This document shows, in pieces, positions 8,784-17,497 of a DNA stretch of 64,000 nt. The DNA is taken from the NCBI GenBank assembly GCA_035499735.1, contig DATJYC010000062.1:62001-126000 (forward strand), in the 5' to 3' direction. A model generated the notes under the pieces. That model did not search any database. It was not told where the DNA came from and worked only from the letters and a program-made list of their open reading frames with translations. The translations under genes were made by a program, and so were the position numbers. Position 1 is the first letter of the stretch, and the number at the start of each line of letters is the position of its first letter. Source of the DNA: VBDM01 sp035499735. GTDB lineage: Bacteria; Pseudomonadota; Gammaproteobacteria; Burkholderiales; SG8-39.

Positions 8784-9367
8784 CAGCGGCGGAGCAGCCG
8801 CTCCGCGTAGCGCGCGAGAGGATCGACTTCGAGGTTCACGCGATCACCGGCGCGCAGATCCTTCAGCGTGGTCAGGGCGAGGGTATGCGGGATCAGGTTG
8901 ACTTCGAACTCGGCGCCGCGCACCGCGTTGACGGTGAGGCTCACGCCGTCCATCGCGATCGATCCCTTGCGGGCGATGTAGCGTGCGAGCGGAGTCGGTG
9001 CGCGCACCCGCAGCAGACGATTGTCGCCGACCCGCGAAACCTTCGTCACCTTCCCTACGCCGTCGACATGGCCCAGGACCAGGTGCCCGTCGAGGCGGTC
9101 CGAGAGTCTGAGCGCCTTCTCCAGGTTGACCTCGCCCTCGCGGTCGAGCCGCGCGGTCACGCGAAGCGTCTCTCGCGAGACGTCCACGCTGAAGCTCTTC
9201 CTGCCGCGCTTCACTACCGTGAGGCAGGCGCCGTTCACCGTGATGCTGTCGCCGATCGCGACGTCGCGAAGCCCGAGCTTGCCCGCTTCAATCGTCAGCC
9301 GCGCGCCGCCTTTCGCCGCCTCGATCCGGCCGATCCTGCCGACTGCCGCTATGATGCCGCTGAACAT
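8783..9367 (-). CDS. ribE: Riboflavin synthase, alpha subunit
   Basis: It catalyses dismutation of two 6,7-dimethyl-8-ribityllumazine molecules to riboflavin. The 194-residue protein shows the family start MFSGIIAAVG and two lumazine-binding repeats: an N-terminal one with DSITVNGACLTV, and a second beginning GHLVLGHVDGVG with SIAMDGVSLTVN. The tandem duplication and length are normal. Its start codon sits in a CATG shared with the divergent methyltransferase gene. ribD lies just beyond that gene, but ribBA and ribH are not in the window. No FMN riboswitch fits in the absent leader. Confidence 0.95.
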   Translation of the reverse strand: MFSGIIAAVGRIGRIEAAKGGARLTIEAGKLGLRDVAIGDSITVNGACLTVVKRGRKSFSVDVSRETLRVTARLDREGEVNLEKALRLSDRLDGHLVLGHVDGVGKVTKVSRVGDNRLLRVRAPTPLARYIARKGSIAMDGVSLTVNAVRGAEFEVNLIPHTLALTTLKDLRAGDRVNLEVDPLARYAERLLRR

Positions 9368-10067
9368 GGGCAGGAATTCTACTTGGCTGGTGATCGCACT
9401 GCTCGCCTTCGCGGCGAACGCGGCCGATTCACGCTACACGGCCGTTCCGGCCAGCCCCGACGGCATCGGCAAGGTCTACATGGGCCGCGAGATCGCGAAG
9501 GTGATGAGCTATTACGGCGCGTCCTGGCTGGAGCGTCCGGAGCGCAAGGACGAGGAAAAAACGGACCGCGTGCTCGCCGCGCTCGAGCTCAAGCCCGGGA
9601 TGGCCGTCGCCGACGTCGGCGCGGGGAGCGGCTACTACTCCTCGCGCATCGCCGGGCGAGTGGGACCGGCGGGAACAGTATACGCGGTCGACATCCAGCC
9701 CGAGATGCTCGATTTCCTGCGGCTGCAGATGAAGCAGCGTCGCGTGACGAATGTCACTCCGGTCCTGGGGACCGAGACCGACCCGAAGCTGCCCGCTGCC
9801 GCCCTGGACCTCGCCGTCATGGTCGACGTCTACCACGAGCTCGAATATCCCTACGAGATGCTCGCGGCGATCGTGAGGGCGTTGAAGCCCGGCGGGCGCG
9901 TCGTGTTCGTCGAATTCCGCGGAAACGACCCGAGCGTGCCGATCAAGGCGCTGCACACTATGACCGAGACCCAGGTGCGCAAGGAGGCGGAAGCTCAGCC
10001 TCTGCAGTGGACGAAGACGGTGAAGGACCTGCCGTGGCAGCAGGTCATCGTGTTCCGGAAGCGATGA
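9366..10067 (+). CDS. Exported class I SAM-dependent methyltransferase
   Basis: About 233 residues. An N-terminal hydrophobic stretch, WLVIALLAFAANAADS, looks like a cleavable signal peptide, which is unusual for a methyltransferase but known for a proteobacterial family with this layout. The Rossmann core shows VADVGAGSGYYSSRIA (SAM motif I), YAVDIQPEM (motif II), VMVDVYHELE and LKPGGRVVFVEF. The substrate is unknown. The gene sits alone on the plus strand between ribE and ribD. Its ATG (9366) overlaps the ribE start codon on the other strand, though an in-frame ATG at 9354 is an alternative. Its 3' end overlaps the convergent ribD by 23 bases. Confidence 0.8.
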   Translation: MGRNSTWLVIALLAFAANAADSRYTAVPASPDGIGKVYMGREIAKVMSYYGASWLERPERKDEEKTDRVLAALELKPGMAVADVGAGSGYYSSRIAGRVGPAGTVYAVDIQPEMLDFLRLQMKQRRVTNVTPVLGTETDPKLPAAALDLAVMVDVYHELEYPYEMLAAIVRALKPGGRVVFVEFRGNDPSVPIKALHTMTETQVRKEAEAQPLQWTKTVKDLPWQQVIVFRKR

Positions 10068-11145
10068 AGCGGGCGACGACGCGCAGGTCTGCGCCTACTC
10101 TCTCGACGTCACGCAGGGCGAGCGATTTCTTCTGCGACAGCTCGCCGAGCTCTGGCAGATCGAACATCCCGCGCCCCGAGTCGCCGATGATGCTCGGCGC
10201 GAGGTAGACGAGCAGCTCGTCAACCACGCCCGCCTGGAGGAGCGAGCCGTTCAGCTTGTGGCCGCCTTCGACGTGGATCTCGTTCAGCTCGCGGCGCGCA
10301 AGCTCTTCCATGAGCTTGAGCAGCTCGACCTTGCCGCGGTCGTTGGGGATGATGACGGTTTCGGCGCCGGCCTTCTCGAGCGCGGCCATTCTTGCCTTCT
10401 CGTCCGCCGCTCCGGCGATCAGCGTCTTCCCGTCCTTGAGCACGCGCGCCGAAAGCGGCGTCTCGAACCGGGAATCGACGACGATCCTGAGCGGCTGGCG
10501 CGGGGTGTCGACGCCCCGCACGCTGAGTTGAGGGTCGTCGTCCCTCACCGTGCCGTGGCCGGTGAGGACCGCGCAGGCGCGCGCGCGCCAGCGGTGCCCG
10601 TCCGCCCTCGCCGCCTCGCCCGTTATCCACTGGCTCTTGCCGTTCGCGAGCGCCGTGCGGCCGTCCAGGCTCGCGGCGATCTTCATGCGCACCCAGGGGC
10701 GGCCGCGCGTCATGCGCGATACGAACCCGATGTTGAGCTCGCGCGCCTCCTCTTCCATCAGCCCGCTTTCGACCTCGATCCCCGCGGCGCGCAGCTTCGC
10801 GAAGCCCTCGCCCGCCACCCTGGGATTGGGGTCCTGCATCGCCGCTACCACGCGTCTGACGCCCGAGGGGATGATGGCGTCGACGCACGGCGGCGTGCGG
10901 CCGTGGTGGCTGCAGGGCTCGAGGTTGACGTAGAGGGTCGCTCCACGGGCGCGTTGACCTGCTTCCTTCATCGCCAGGACTTCGGCGTGGGGAAGCCCGG
11001 TCTTCTCGTGCCAGCCCACGCCGACGACGGCACCGTCCCTTGCGACGACGCAGCCGACCCGCGGGTTCGGCGTGGTCGTATACAGGCCCCTCCCGGCGAG
11101 CGCGAGCGCCTGCCGCATCAGCTCGCGGTCGGCGGCGGAGAACAT
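10045..11145 (-). CDS. ribD: Bifunctional riboflavin biosynthesis deaminase/reductase
   Basis: The 366-residue protein deaminates the pyrimidine intermediate and then reduces its ribosyl side chain. The N-terminal deaminase has the zinc motif HAEVLAM and PCSHHGRTPPC. The C-terminal reductase has KIAASLDGRTAL, NGKSQWITG, the NADPH-region ILTGHGTVRDDDPQL-like block and HVEGGHKLNGSLL. The start ATG at 11145 overlaps the nrdR stop by one base. The gene lies in the common glyA-nrdR-ribD order. It converges with the methyltransferase gene, with 23 bases of overlapping 3' ends. Confidence 0.95.
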   Translation of the reverse strand: MFSAADRELMRQALALAGRGLYTTTPNPRVGCVVARDGAVVGVGWHEKTGLPHAEVLAMKEAGQRARGATLYVNLEPCSHHGRTPPCVDAIIPSGVRRVVAAMQDPNPRVAGEGFAKLRAAGIEVESGLMEEEARELNIGFVSRMTRGRPWVRMKIAASLDGRTALANGKSQWITGEAARADGHRWRARACAVLTGHGTVRDDDPQLSVRGVDTPRQPLRIVVDSRFETPLSARVLKDGKTLIAGAADEKARMAALEKAGAETVIIPNDRGKVELLKLMEELARRELNEIHVEGGHKLNGSLLQAGVVDELLVYLAPSIIGDSGRGMFDLPELGELSQKKSLALRDVERVGADLRVVARFIASGTR

Positions 11146-11624
11146 TACTTTGCGGCGCCGCGCGCGCGCTTCTCGGGCTTCTTGACCTCGCGGATCGCGT
11201 CGTGGAAATCGTCGACGCGCTGGAAATCCTCGTACACCGAGGCGAAGCGGATGTAGGCGACGTCGTCCATCTTCTTCAGCTCGCGCATCACCATCTCGCC
11301 GATCACCCGGCTCGCCACCTCGCGCTCGCCGAAGGCGAGGACACGCTGCTCGATGCGGTTGATCGCCTGATCCACGTACTCGGTCGGCACGGGCCGCTTG
11401 TGCAGAGCGCGCATGAACCCGGTGCGCACCTTCTCGCGGTCGTAGGGAACGCGGTTGCCGTTCGACTTCACCACCATCGGCATGGAAAGCTCGACGCGCT
11501 CGTAGGTCGTGAACCTCTTGCCGCAAGACTCGCACTGGCGCCGGCGCCGCGTGCTGTCGCCGTCCTCGGACTCGCGCGAATCGACCACCGCTGTGTCCTC
11601 GGCCTTGCAGTAAGGGCACTTCAC
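11145..11624 (-). CDS. nrdR: Ribonucleotide reductase transcriptional repressor NrdR
   Basis: 159 residues with a zinc ribbon (C3, C6, C31, C34) followed by an ATP-cone domain (VVKSNGNRVPYDREKVRTGFMRAL). NrdR senses dATP/ATP and represses nrd promoters at NrdR boxes. Length is normal. The start is GTG at 11624, 10 bases from the glyA stop, placing it in the glyA-nrdR-ribD transcript. Target ribonucleotide reductase genes are not in this window. Confidence 0.95.
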   Translation of the reverse strand: MKCPYCKAEDTAVVDSRESEDGDSTRRRRQCESCGKRFTTYERVELSMPMVVKSNGNRVPYDREKVRTGFMRALHKRPVPTEYVDQAINRIEQRVLAFGEREVASRVIGEMVMRELKKMDDVAYIRFASVYEDFQRVDDFHDAIREVKKPEKRARGAAK

Positions 11625-11634
11625 GTGCGCGCCC

Positions 11635-12906
11635 TCAGACGGCGGCCACGCGCTCTTCGGCCGCGCGATAGACCGGGTGGCGGCGGCACAGCTCGGCTAC
11701 CGCCGCCGCCACGCGCTTCGCGACCTTCTCGTCGCGCGGCGCATCGAGCACGTCCGCGATCAGGTTCCCGAGCTGGACGGCCTCGGCCTCTCGGAAGCCG
11801 CGCGTGGTCATTGCGGGCGAGCCGACCCGGATGCCGCTCGCGACGAAGGGCTTCTGCGGATCGTTGGGAATGGCGTTCTTGTTGACCGTGATGTGCGCCC
11901 GTCCCAGGGCCTCCTCGGCGTCCTTGCCGGTGACGTTCTTCGCGCGCAGATCGAGCAGGAACATGTGGCTCTCGGTGCGTCCAGACACGATGCGCAGGCC
12001 GCGCGCGGCGAGCGTCTCGGCCATCCTGCGCGCGTTGACGAGCACCTGCTTCTGGTAGGACCTGAACTCGGGGGCGAGCGCCTCCTTGAACGCCACCGCC
12101 TTGGCGGCGATCACGTGCATCAGCGGCCCGCCCTGCAGCCCGGGGAACACCGCGGAGTTGATCAGCTTCTCGTGCTCGGCCCGCGCGAGGATGAACCCGC
12201 CGCGCGGGCCGCGCAGGGTCTTGTGCGTGGTGCTGGTGACGAAGTCGGCGACCGGGACCGGATTGGGATACTCGCCCGCGGCGACGAGGCCCGCGTAGTG
12301 CGCCATGTCCACCATGAAATAGGCCCCGACCTCCTTCGCTGCCCGGGCGATGCGCTCGAAGTCGATGCGCAGCGAATACGCCGAGGCGCCGGCGAGGATG
12401 AGCTTCGGCCGGTGCTCGCGCGCAAGGCGCTCGAGCGCCGCATAGTCGATCTCCTCGCGCTCGTTGAGGCCGTAGCTCAGGACGTTGAACCACTTGCCGC
12501 TGAGGTTCACGGGCGAGCCGTGCGTGAGATGGCCGCCCATCGCGAGCGACATGCCGAGGAAGGTGTCGCCGGGCTTCATCGCGGCGAAGAACACCGCCTG
12601 GTTCGCCTGGGACCCGGAGTTGGGCTGGACGTTGGCGGCATCGGCCCCGAAGAGCTTCTTGACGCGGTCGATTGCGAGCTGTTCGGCGATGTCGACGAAC
12701 TCGCAGCCGCCGTAGTAGCGCTTGCCGGGCAGGCCTTCCGCGTACTTGTTGGTGAGCTGCGACCCCTGCGCGGCGAGCACGTTCGGGCTCGCGTAGTTCT
12801 CGGAGGCGATCAGCTCGATGTGATCTTCCTGCCGCTGATTCTCCTGCTGGATCGCGGCCCAGAGCTCGGGATCGGCCTGCTGCAAGGTCTTGCCGGGATT
12901 AAACAT
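11635..12906 (-). CDS. glyA: Serine hydroxymethyltransferase
   Basis: This PLP enzyme interconverts serine and glycine with tetrahydrofolate and is the main source of one-carbon units. About 423 residues. Key blocks are ELIASENYASPNVLAAQGS, GLPGKRYYGG, NVQPNSGSQAN, DMAHYAGL and TSTTHKTLRGPRGG, whose Lys is the PLP Schiff-base residue. The ATG at 12906 is followed by a conserved MFNPGKTLQQADPEL start. It is the first gene of the glyA-nrdR-ribD group and lies 51 bases after the outer-membrane efflux gene, so read-through from the efflux operon is possible. No glycine riboswitch is seen. Confidence 0.96.
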   Translation of the reverse strand: MFNPGKTLQQADPELWAAIQQENQRQEDHIELIASENYASPNVLAAQGSQLTNKYAEGLPGKRYYGGCEFVDIAEQLAIDRVKKLFGADAANVQPNSGSQANQAVFFAAMKPGDTFLGMSLAMGGHLTHGSPVNLSGKWFNVLSYGLNEREEIDYAALERLAREHRPKLILAGASAYSLRIDFERIARAAKEVGAYFMVDMAHYAGLVAAGEYPNPVPVADFVTSTTHKTLRGPRGGFILARAEHEKLINSAVFPGLQGGPLMHVIAAKAVAFKEALAPEFRSYQKQVLVNARRMAETLAARGLRIVSGRTESHMFLLDLRAKNVTGKDAEEALGRAHITVNKNAIPNDPQKPFVASGIRVGSPAMTTRGFREAEAVQLGNLIADVLDAPRDEKVAKRVAAAVAELCRRHPVYRAAEERVAAV

Positions 12907-12956
12907 CTGTCGGACGCCGCCATACGGACAAGGCGGCATCTTACCAGAGCCGACCG

Positions 12957-14375
12957 TCAGTTCTGCGCGGACAGCTCCGCGGCGTCCCACCCGCCGCCCA
13001 GCGCCTGGATGAGCGCGACCGCGGCTGCGAGGCGCTGGCCCTGGATGCGCACCGCCGTGGCCTCGTTGGAGAGCTGGGCCGCCTGGATGATGATCACGTT
13101 GAGGTAGCTCACGGTTCCCGCCTTGTACTGGTTCAGGGTCAGCTCGGTCGACTGGCGCGCGGCCCTGACCGCATCGTCCTGCGCCAGGGCCTCCTCCTCC
13201 AGGATCCGGAGCGCGGCGAGGTTGTCCTCGACCTGCTGAAAGGCGGTCAGCACCGTCTGGCGATAGGAGGCTTCGCTCGCGTCGTGGGCCGCCTTCGCCT
13301 GATCGACTACCGCCCCGCGCGCGCCGGCGTCGAAGAGGGTCTCGCCGAGGGCGGCGCCGACCGACCAGAACCGGTTCGGCGCGGTGAGAAGCTGCGACCA
13401 CACCGAGCTGCGGTAGCCCGTCGCCCCGGTGAATACGACCGACGGGAAGTAGGCGGCCGTGGCGACGCCGATCTCGGCATTCGCGGCGGCCATCCTGCGC
13501 TCCGCGGAGGCGATGTCGGGCCTGCGCTGCAGAAGCTCCGAAGGAATCCGGACCGGGATCACCGGAACCGCTGCGCTGTCCGGTCGCAGGGGCGCGATCG
13601 CGACCTCCGACGGCGGCTTCCCGATCAGGATGGCGATCGCGTGCTCGAGCTGGGCGCGCTGAACGCCGAGCTCGATCGCCTGGGCCTGGGTGCTCTTCAG
13701 CTGCGTCTCCGCGGTCACGACGTCCACCTTGGCCGCCACGCCGGCCGCGTAGCGGTTCCGCGTGAGCTCGAGGTTCTTCGCATAGGCGGCGACGGTGTCC
13801 TCGAGAAGCTGGCGCTGAGCGTCCACCGTGCGCAGCTGGAAGTAGTCGAGCGCGATCTGGGCCTGCGCGAGCAGGCGCGCGTTCGCGACCTCGGCGGCGC
13901 TCGCCTGGGCGCTGGCGACGTCGCTTTCGACGGTGCGGCGGACGCCACCCCAGAAGTCCGGCGCCCAGGTGGCGTTCAGCGACAGGCTGTATACGTTGAC
14001 CGCGGCCGTCGACGACACCGGCGCGTTCGCGAGGCTCGGCGAGCGGCTCCGCGTATCGGTGTTGTTCACCGATACGGTCGGAAACAGGCCCGCTCGCGCC
14101 TGCCGCACGACCGCGACGGCCTGCCGCCACTGCGCTTCGGCAAGCCGCACGTTCTGGTTCGATACGTCAACCTGCGCAATGAGCGCGTCGAGCTGCGGAT
14201 CGCCGAACATCCTCCACCAATCCCGGCGCAGCGCCGCGTCCTGCGGCTGCGCGACCTTCCAGCCGACGCCCTCCTTGTATACCGTCGGGGTCGGCGCCTC
14301 CGGCCGGACGTAATCGGGGCCGGCCGCGCAGCCCGCGAGAACCGCGGCTCCGACGGCGGCGATCAACCTCATCAT
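12957..14375 (-). CDS. RND efflux outer-membrane factor, NodT family lipoprotein
   Basis: About 472 residues with a lipoprotein signal (AAVLAGC, lipobox LAGC) and then the family start AAGPDYVRPEAPTP. Two OEP repeats follow, each with long helices (for example WWRMFGDPQLDALIAQ and a FTGATGYRSSVW beta part). LLQRRPDIASAERRMAAANAEIG is the typical repeat-2 block. It forms the trimeric outer-membrane duct for the adjacent RND pump. The ATG at 14375 overlaps the mdtC-like stop by four bases, so it is the last gene of a four-gene efflux operon. Confidence 0.93.
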   Translation of the reverse strand: MMRLIAAVGAAVLAGCAAGPDYVRPEAPTPTVYKEGVGWKVAQPQDAALRRDWWRMFGDPQLDALIAQVDVSNQNVRLAEAQWRQAVAVVRQARAGLFPTVSVNNTDTRSRSPSLANAPVSSTAAVNVYSLSLNATWAPDFWGGVRRTVESDVASAQASAAEVANARLLAQAQIALDYFQLRTVDAQRQLLEDTVAAYAKNLELTRNRYAAGVAAKVDVVTAETQLKSTQAQAIELGVQRAQLEHAIAILIGKPPSEVAIAPLRPDSAAVPVIPVRIPSELLQRRPDIASAERRMAAANAEIGVATAAYFPSVVFTGATGYRSSVWSQLLTAPNRFWSVGAALGETLFDAGARGAVVDQAKAAHDASEASYRQTVLTAFQQVEDNLAALRILEEEALAQDDAVRAARQSTELTLNQYKAGTVSYLNVIIIQAAQLSNEATAVRIQGQRLAAAVALIQALGGGWDAAELSAQN

Positions 14376-17300
14376 CGGCCCTCCAGCGCCACGCCGCCCG
14401 GAGCGGCGCGCCGCGGCCTCCGCAGCCACAGCCTGAAGCGGTCGAGGTAGAGATACACCACCGGCGTCGTATACAGCGTGAGCATCTGGCTCAGGATCAG
14501 GCCGCCGACTATCGAGATCCCCAGGGGGCGGCGCAACTCGGAGCCGTCGCCGAACCCAATCGCGAGCGGCACCGCGCCCAGGAGCGCCGCCATGGTGGTC
14601 ATCATGATCGGCCGGAAGCGCAGCAGGCACGCCTGGAAGATCGCCTGCTTCGGGGATTTGCCCTCGCCGCGCTCGGCCTGGATCGCGAAATCGATCATCA
14701 TGATCGCATTCTTCTTGACGATCCCGATCAGGAGAATCACGCCGATCAGCGCGATGATGCTGAACTCCATCCCGACCGCCCTGAGAGCGAGCAGCGCCCC
14801 GACGCCGGCGGACGGAAGCGTCGAGAGGATCGTGATCGGATGGACGTAGCTCTCGTAGAGGATGCCGAGCACGATGTACATCGTGATCAGCGCCGCGAGG
14901 ATCAGCAGCGGCTGGCTGCTCAGCGACTGCTGGAAGGCGCGCGCCGTCCCCTGGAAGGACCCGCGCACCGTCGTCGGCACGCCCAGACGGTCGAGCGCGT
15001 CGTAGATCGCGCGTGTGGCATCCGAGAGCGACATGCCCTCCGGCAGGTTGAACGAGATCGTCGATGCGACGAACTGTCCCTGGTGGTTTACGGCGAGCGG
15101 GGTGTTCGTGTAAATGTATCTGCTGAACGCGGACAGCGGGACCTGCGCGCCCCTGCTCACCACGTAGACGTCCTTTAGCGCGTCGGGGCTCTGCCAGTAG
15201 CGCGGCGCGGCCTCCATGATCACGTGGTACTGGTTGAGCGGATTGTAGATCGTCGACACCTGCCGCTGCCCGAAGTTGTTGTTGAGTGTCGCGTCGATCA
15301 GGCTCGGGCTGATCCCGAACCGCGAAGCGGTGTCGCGGTCGATGACGAGGCTGGTCTGCAGACCCTTGTCCTGCTGGTCGGTATTCACGTCCACCAGCTC
15401 CGGGAGCTGGCTCAGCGCCGCCCGGATGCGCGGCTCCCAAGCGCGCAGCTCCTCGAGGTCGTCGGCCTGCAGCGTGAACTGGTACTGGGCGTTCGACTGG
15501 CGCCCACCTACGCGGATGTCCTGGAACGGAACCAGGAAAAGGCTCGCCCCCGGCTCGCGCGCGAGGCGCGGCCGCAGGCGCGCGACGACCCGGTCCGCGC
15601 TCACCTTGCGCTCCGAGAGCGGCTTCAGCGTCATGAACATGAATCCGGAATTTCGCTGGCCTCCGCCGACGAATCCGACCACGTTCTCGACCGCCGGGTC
15701 GGAGCGCACGATCTCGATGAAATCGGCGAGCTTTTGCTGCATCGACTGGAACGAGGTGCTCTGGTCGGCCTGGATGGCCCCGCCCATGCGCCCCGTGTCC
15801 TGTTGCGGGAAAAAGCCCTTGGGGATGAAGACATAGAGGTAGACGTTCAGGCAGATCGTCACCCCGAGAATCAGCATGGTCACCGGGCCGTGCGCGAGCG
15901 CCCACGCGAGCGAGCGCTCGTACCCGCCCCGCAGCGCCGTGAACGCCCGCTCGCTCGCCCGGGAGAGGAAGCCCTGCTGCCGCGGCCGGCCTCCATCGCG
16001 CCGCGCGCCTTTGAGGAGCCGCGAGCACATCATCGGCGTGGTCGTGAGCGATACGAGAAGCGAGACCAGGATCGCGACCGATAGCGTGACCGCGAACTCC
16101 CGGAACAGGCGCCCGAGTATGCCGCCCATCGCGAGGATGGGAATGAAGACCGCGATCAGCGACAGGCTCATCGACAGCACGGTGAACCCCACCTCGCGCG
16201 TCCCGCGCAGCGCCGCCTGCATCGGAGGCATGCCTTCCTCGATGTGGCGCGACACGTTCTCCAGCACGACAATGGCGTCGTCGACCACGAACCCCGTCGC
16301 GATGGTGAGCGCCATCAGCGACAGGTTGTCCAGGCTGTATCCGAGGAGGTACATGACGCTGAACGTGCCGATCAGCGACACCGGCACCGCGACGGCGGGA
16401 ATGAGGGTGGCGCGGACGTTCCTCAGGAACAGGAACACCACCATGATGACGAGCGCCGTCGAGATGATCAGCGTCCGCTCGACCTCGCGCAGCGAGGCGC
16501 GGATCGTCGGCGTGCGGTCGAGCGCGACCGACAGGTCGATCGCCGACGGCAGCGACGCGTTCAGCACGGGCAGCAGATCCTTGACGGCGTCGACGGTCTC
16601 GATGATGTTCGCCCCGGGCTGCTTGAAGAGGACCACCAGCACCGAGGGCTGGCCATTGGCCGACCCGTAATTGCGCAGGTCCTCGACCGAATCGACCACC
16701 TCGGCGACGTCCGAGATGCGCACCGCGCCGCCGTTGCGGTAGCCGATGATGAGAGGAATGTACTCCGCGGCCGTCCTCGCCTGATCGTTGGCGTAGATCT
16801 GCCAGCTGCGGTCGCCGTCCTCGACGATCCCCTTGGGGCGGTTGGCGTTGGTCGAGGCGATCACCGTGCGCACCGTCTCGGTGCCGATGCCGTAGCGGTT
16901 GAGCGCGGAAGGGTTGAGCTCGACGCGGACCGCCGGAAGCGAGGCGCCGCCGACAGTGACCTGGCCGACGCCCTTCACCTGCGAGATCTTCTGCGCGAGG
17001 ATGGTGGACGCGGCGTCGTACATCTGGCCGCGACTCATCGTCTTCGACGTGAGCGCGAGGATCATGATCGGCGCGTCGGCTGGATTGACCTTCCTGTAGG
17101 TGGGATTGCTGGGCAGGCCGGTGGGCAGCAGGCTGCGCGCGGCGTTGATCGCGGCCTGGACGTCGCGCGCCGCGCCGTCGATGTCGCGGTTGAGGTCGAA
17201 CTGCAGCACGATGCGCGTGCTGTTGAGCGAGCTCGACGAGGTCATTTCGGTGACTCCGGCGATGCGGCCGAGCGAGCGCTCGAGCGGGGTCGCGACGGTG

Positions 17301-17497
17301 GCAGCCATCGTCTCGGGGCTCGCGCCCGGGAGCGACGCCTGCACGGAGATGGTCGGGAAGTCGACCTGCGGCAGGGGCGACACCGGAAGCAGCCTGAACG
17401 CGACGACGCCGGCGAGAATCACGCCCAGCGTGAGCAGGCTGGTGGCGACCGGCCGCCGGATGAATGGCGCGGAGAAGCTCGTTTCCGGCTGAATCAC
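14372..17497 (-). CDS. mdtC: RND efflux pump subunit, MdtC-like
   Basis: An inner-membrane HAE-1 RND transporter of 1041 residues. Its N-terminal blocks (PVATSLLTLGVILAGVVAFR, PLPQVDFPTI, PGASPETMAATVATPLERSLG) resemble E. coli MdtC more than MdtB. The proton-relay pair is visible in TM4 (GFVVDDAIVVLEN). Twelve membrane segments and two large periplasmic loops are expected. It starts with GTG at 17497, overlapping the stop of the MdtB-like gene by four bases. MdtB and MdtC form a mixed trimer in E. coli, and the tandem arrangement suggests the same here. Likely substrates are bile salts, novobiocin-like drugs or metals, but this is not shown by sequence. Confidence 0.93.
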   Translation of the reverse strand: MIQPETSFSAPFIRRPVATSLLTLGVILAGVVAFRLLPVSPLPQVDFPTISVQASLPGASPETMAATVATPLERSLGRIAGVTEMTSSSSLNSTRIVLQFDLNRDIDGAARDVQAAINAARSLLPTGLPSNPTYRKVNPADAPIMILALTSKTMSRGQMYDAASTILAQKISQVKGVGQVTVGGASLPAVRVELNPSALNRYGIGTETVRTVIASTNANRPKGIVEDGDRSWQIYANDQARTAAEYIPLIIGYRNGGAVRISDVAEVVDSVEDLRNYGSANGQPSVLVVLFKQPGANIIETVDAVKDLLPVLNASLPSAIDLSVALDRTPTIRASLREVERTLIISTALVIMVVFLFLRNVRATLIPAVAVPVSLIGTFSVMYLLGYSLDNLSLMALTIATGFVVDDAIVVLENVSRHIEEGMPPMQAALRGTREVGFTVLSMSLSLIAVFIPILAMGGILGRLFREFAVTLSVAILVSLLVSLTTTPMMCSRLLKGARRDGGRPRQQGFLSRASERAFTALRGGYERSLAWALAHGPVTMLILGVTICLNVYLYVFIPKGFFPQQDTGRMGGAIQADQSTSFQSMQQKLADFIEIVRSDPAVENVVGFVGGGQRNSGFMFMTLKPLSERKVSADRVVARLRPRLAREPGASLFLVPFQDIRVGGRQSNAQYQFTLQADDLEELRAWEPRIRAALSQLPELVDVNTDQQDKGLQTSLVIDRDTASRFGISPSLIDATLNNNFGQRQVSTIYNPLNQYHVIMEAAPRYWQSPDALKDVYVVSRGAQVPLSAFSRYIYTNTPLAVNHQGQFVASTISFNLPEGMSLSDATRAIYDALDRLGVPTTVRGSFQGTARAFQQSLSSQPLLILAALITMYIVLGILYESYVHPITILSTLPSAGVGALLALRAVGMEFSIIALIGVILLIGIVKKNAIMMIDFAIQAERGEGKSPKQAIFQACLLRFRPIMMTTMAALLGAVPLAIGFGDGSELRRPLGISIVGGLILSQMLTLYTTPVVYLYLDRFRLWLRRPRRAAPGGVALEGR

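Noticed and set aside
6126..8810. An 894-codon open frame on the plus strand opposite hrpA
   Set aside because: It is the antisense shadow of a long GC-rich gene. Its translation is rich in Arg, His and Leu with no recognisable domain, while hrpA on the other strand has all helicase motifs.
9368..13000. FMN or glycine riboswitch near ribE, ribD or glyA
   Set aside because: The gaps before these genes are 0 to 51 bases and contain no room for the conserved aptamers.
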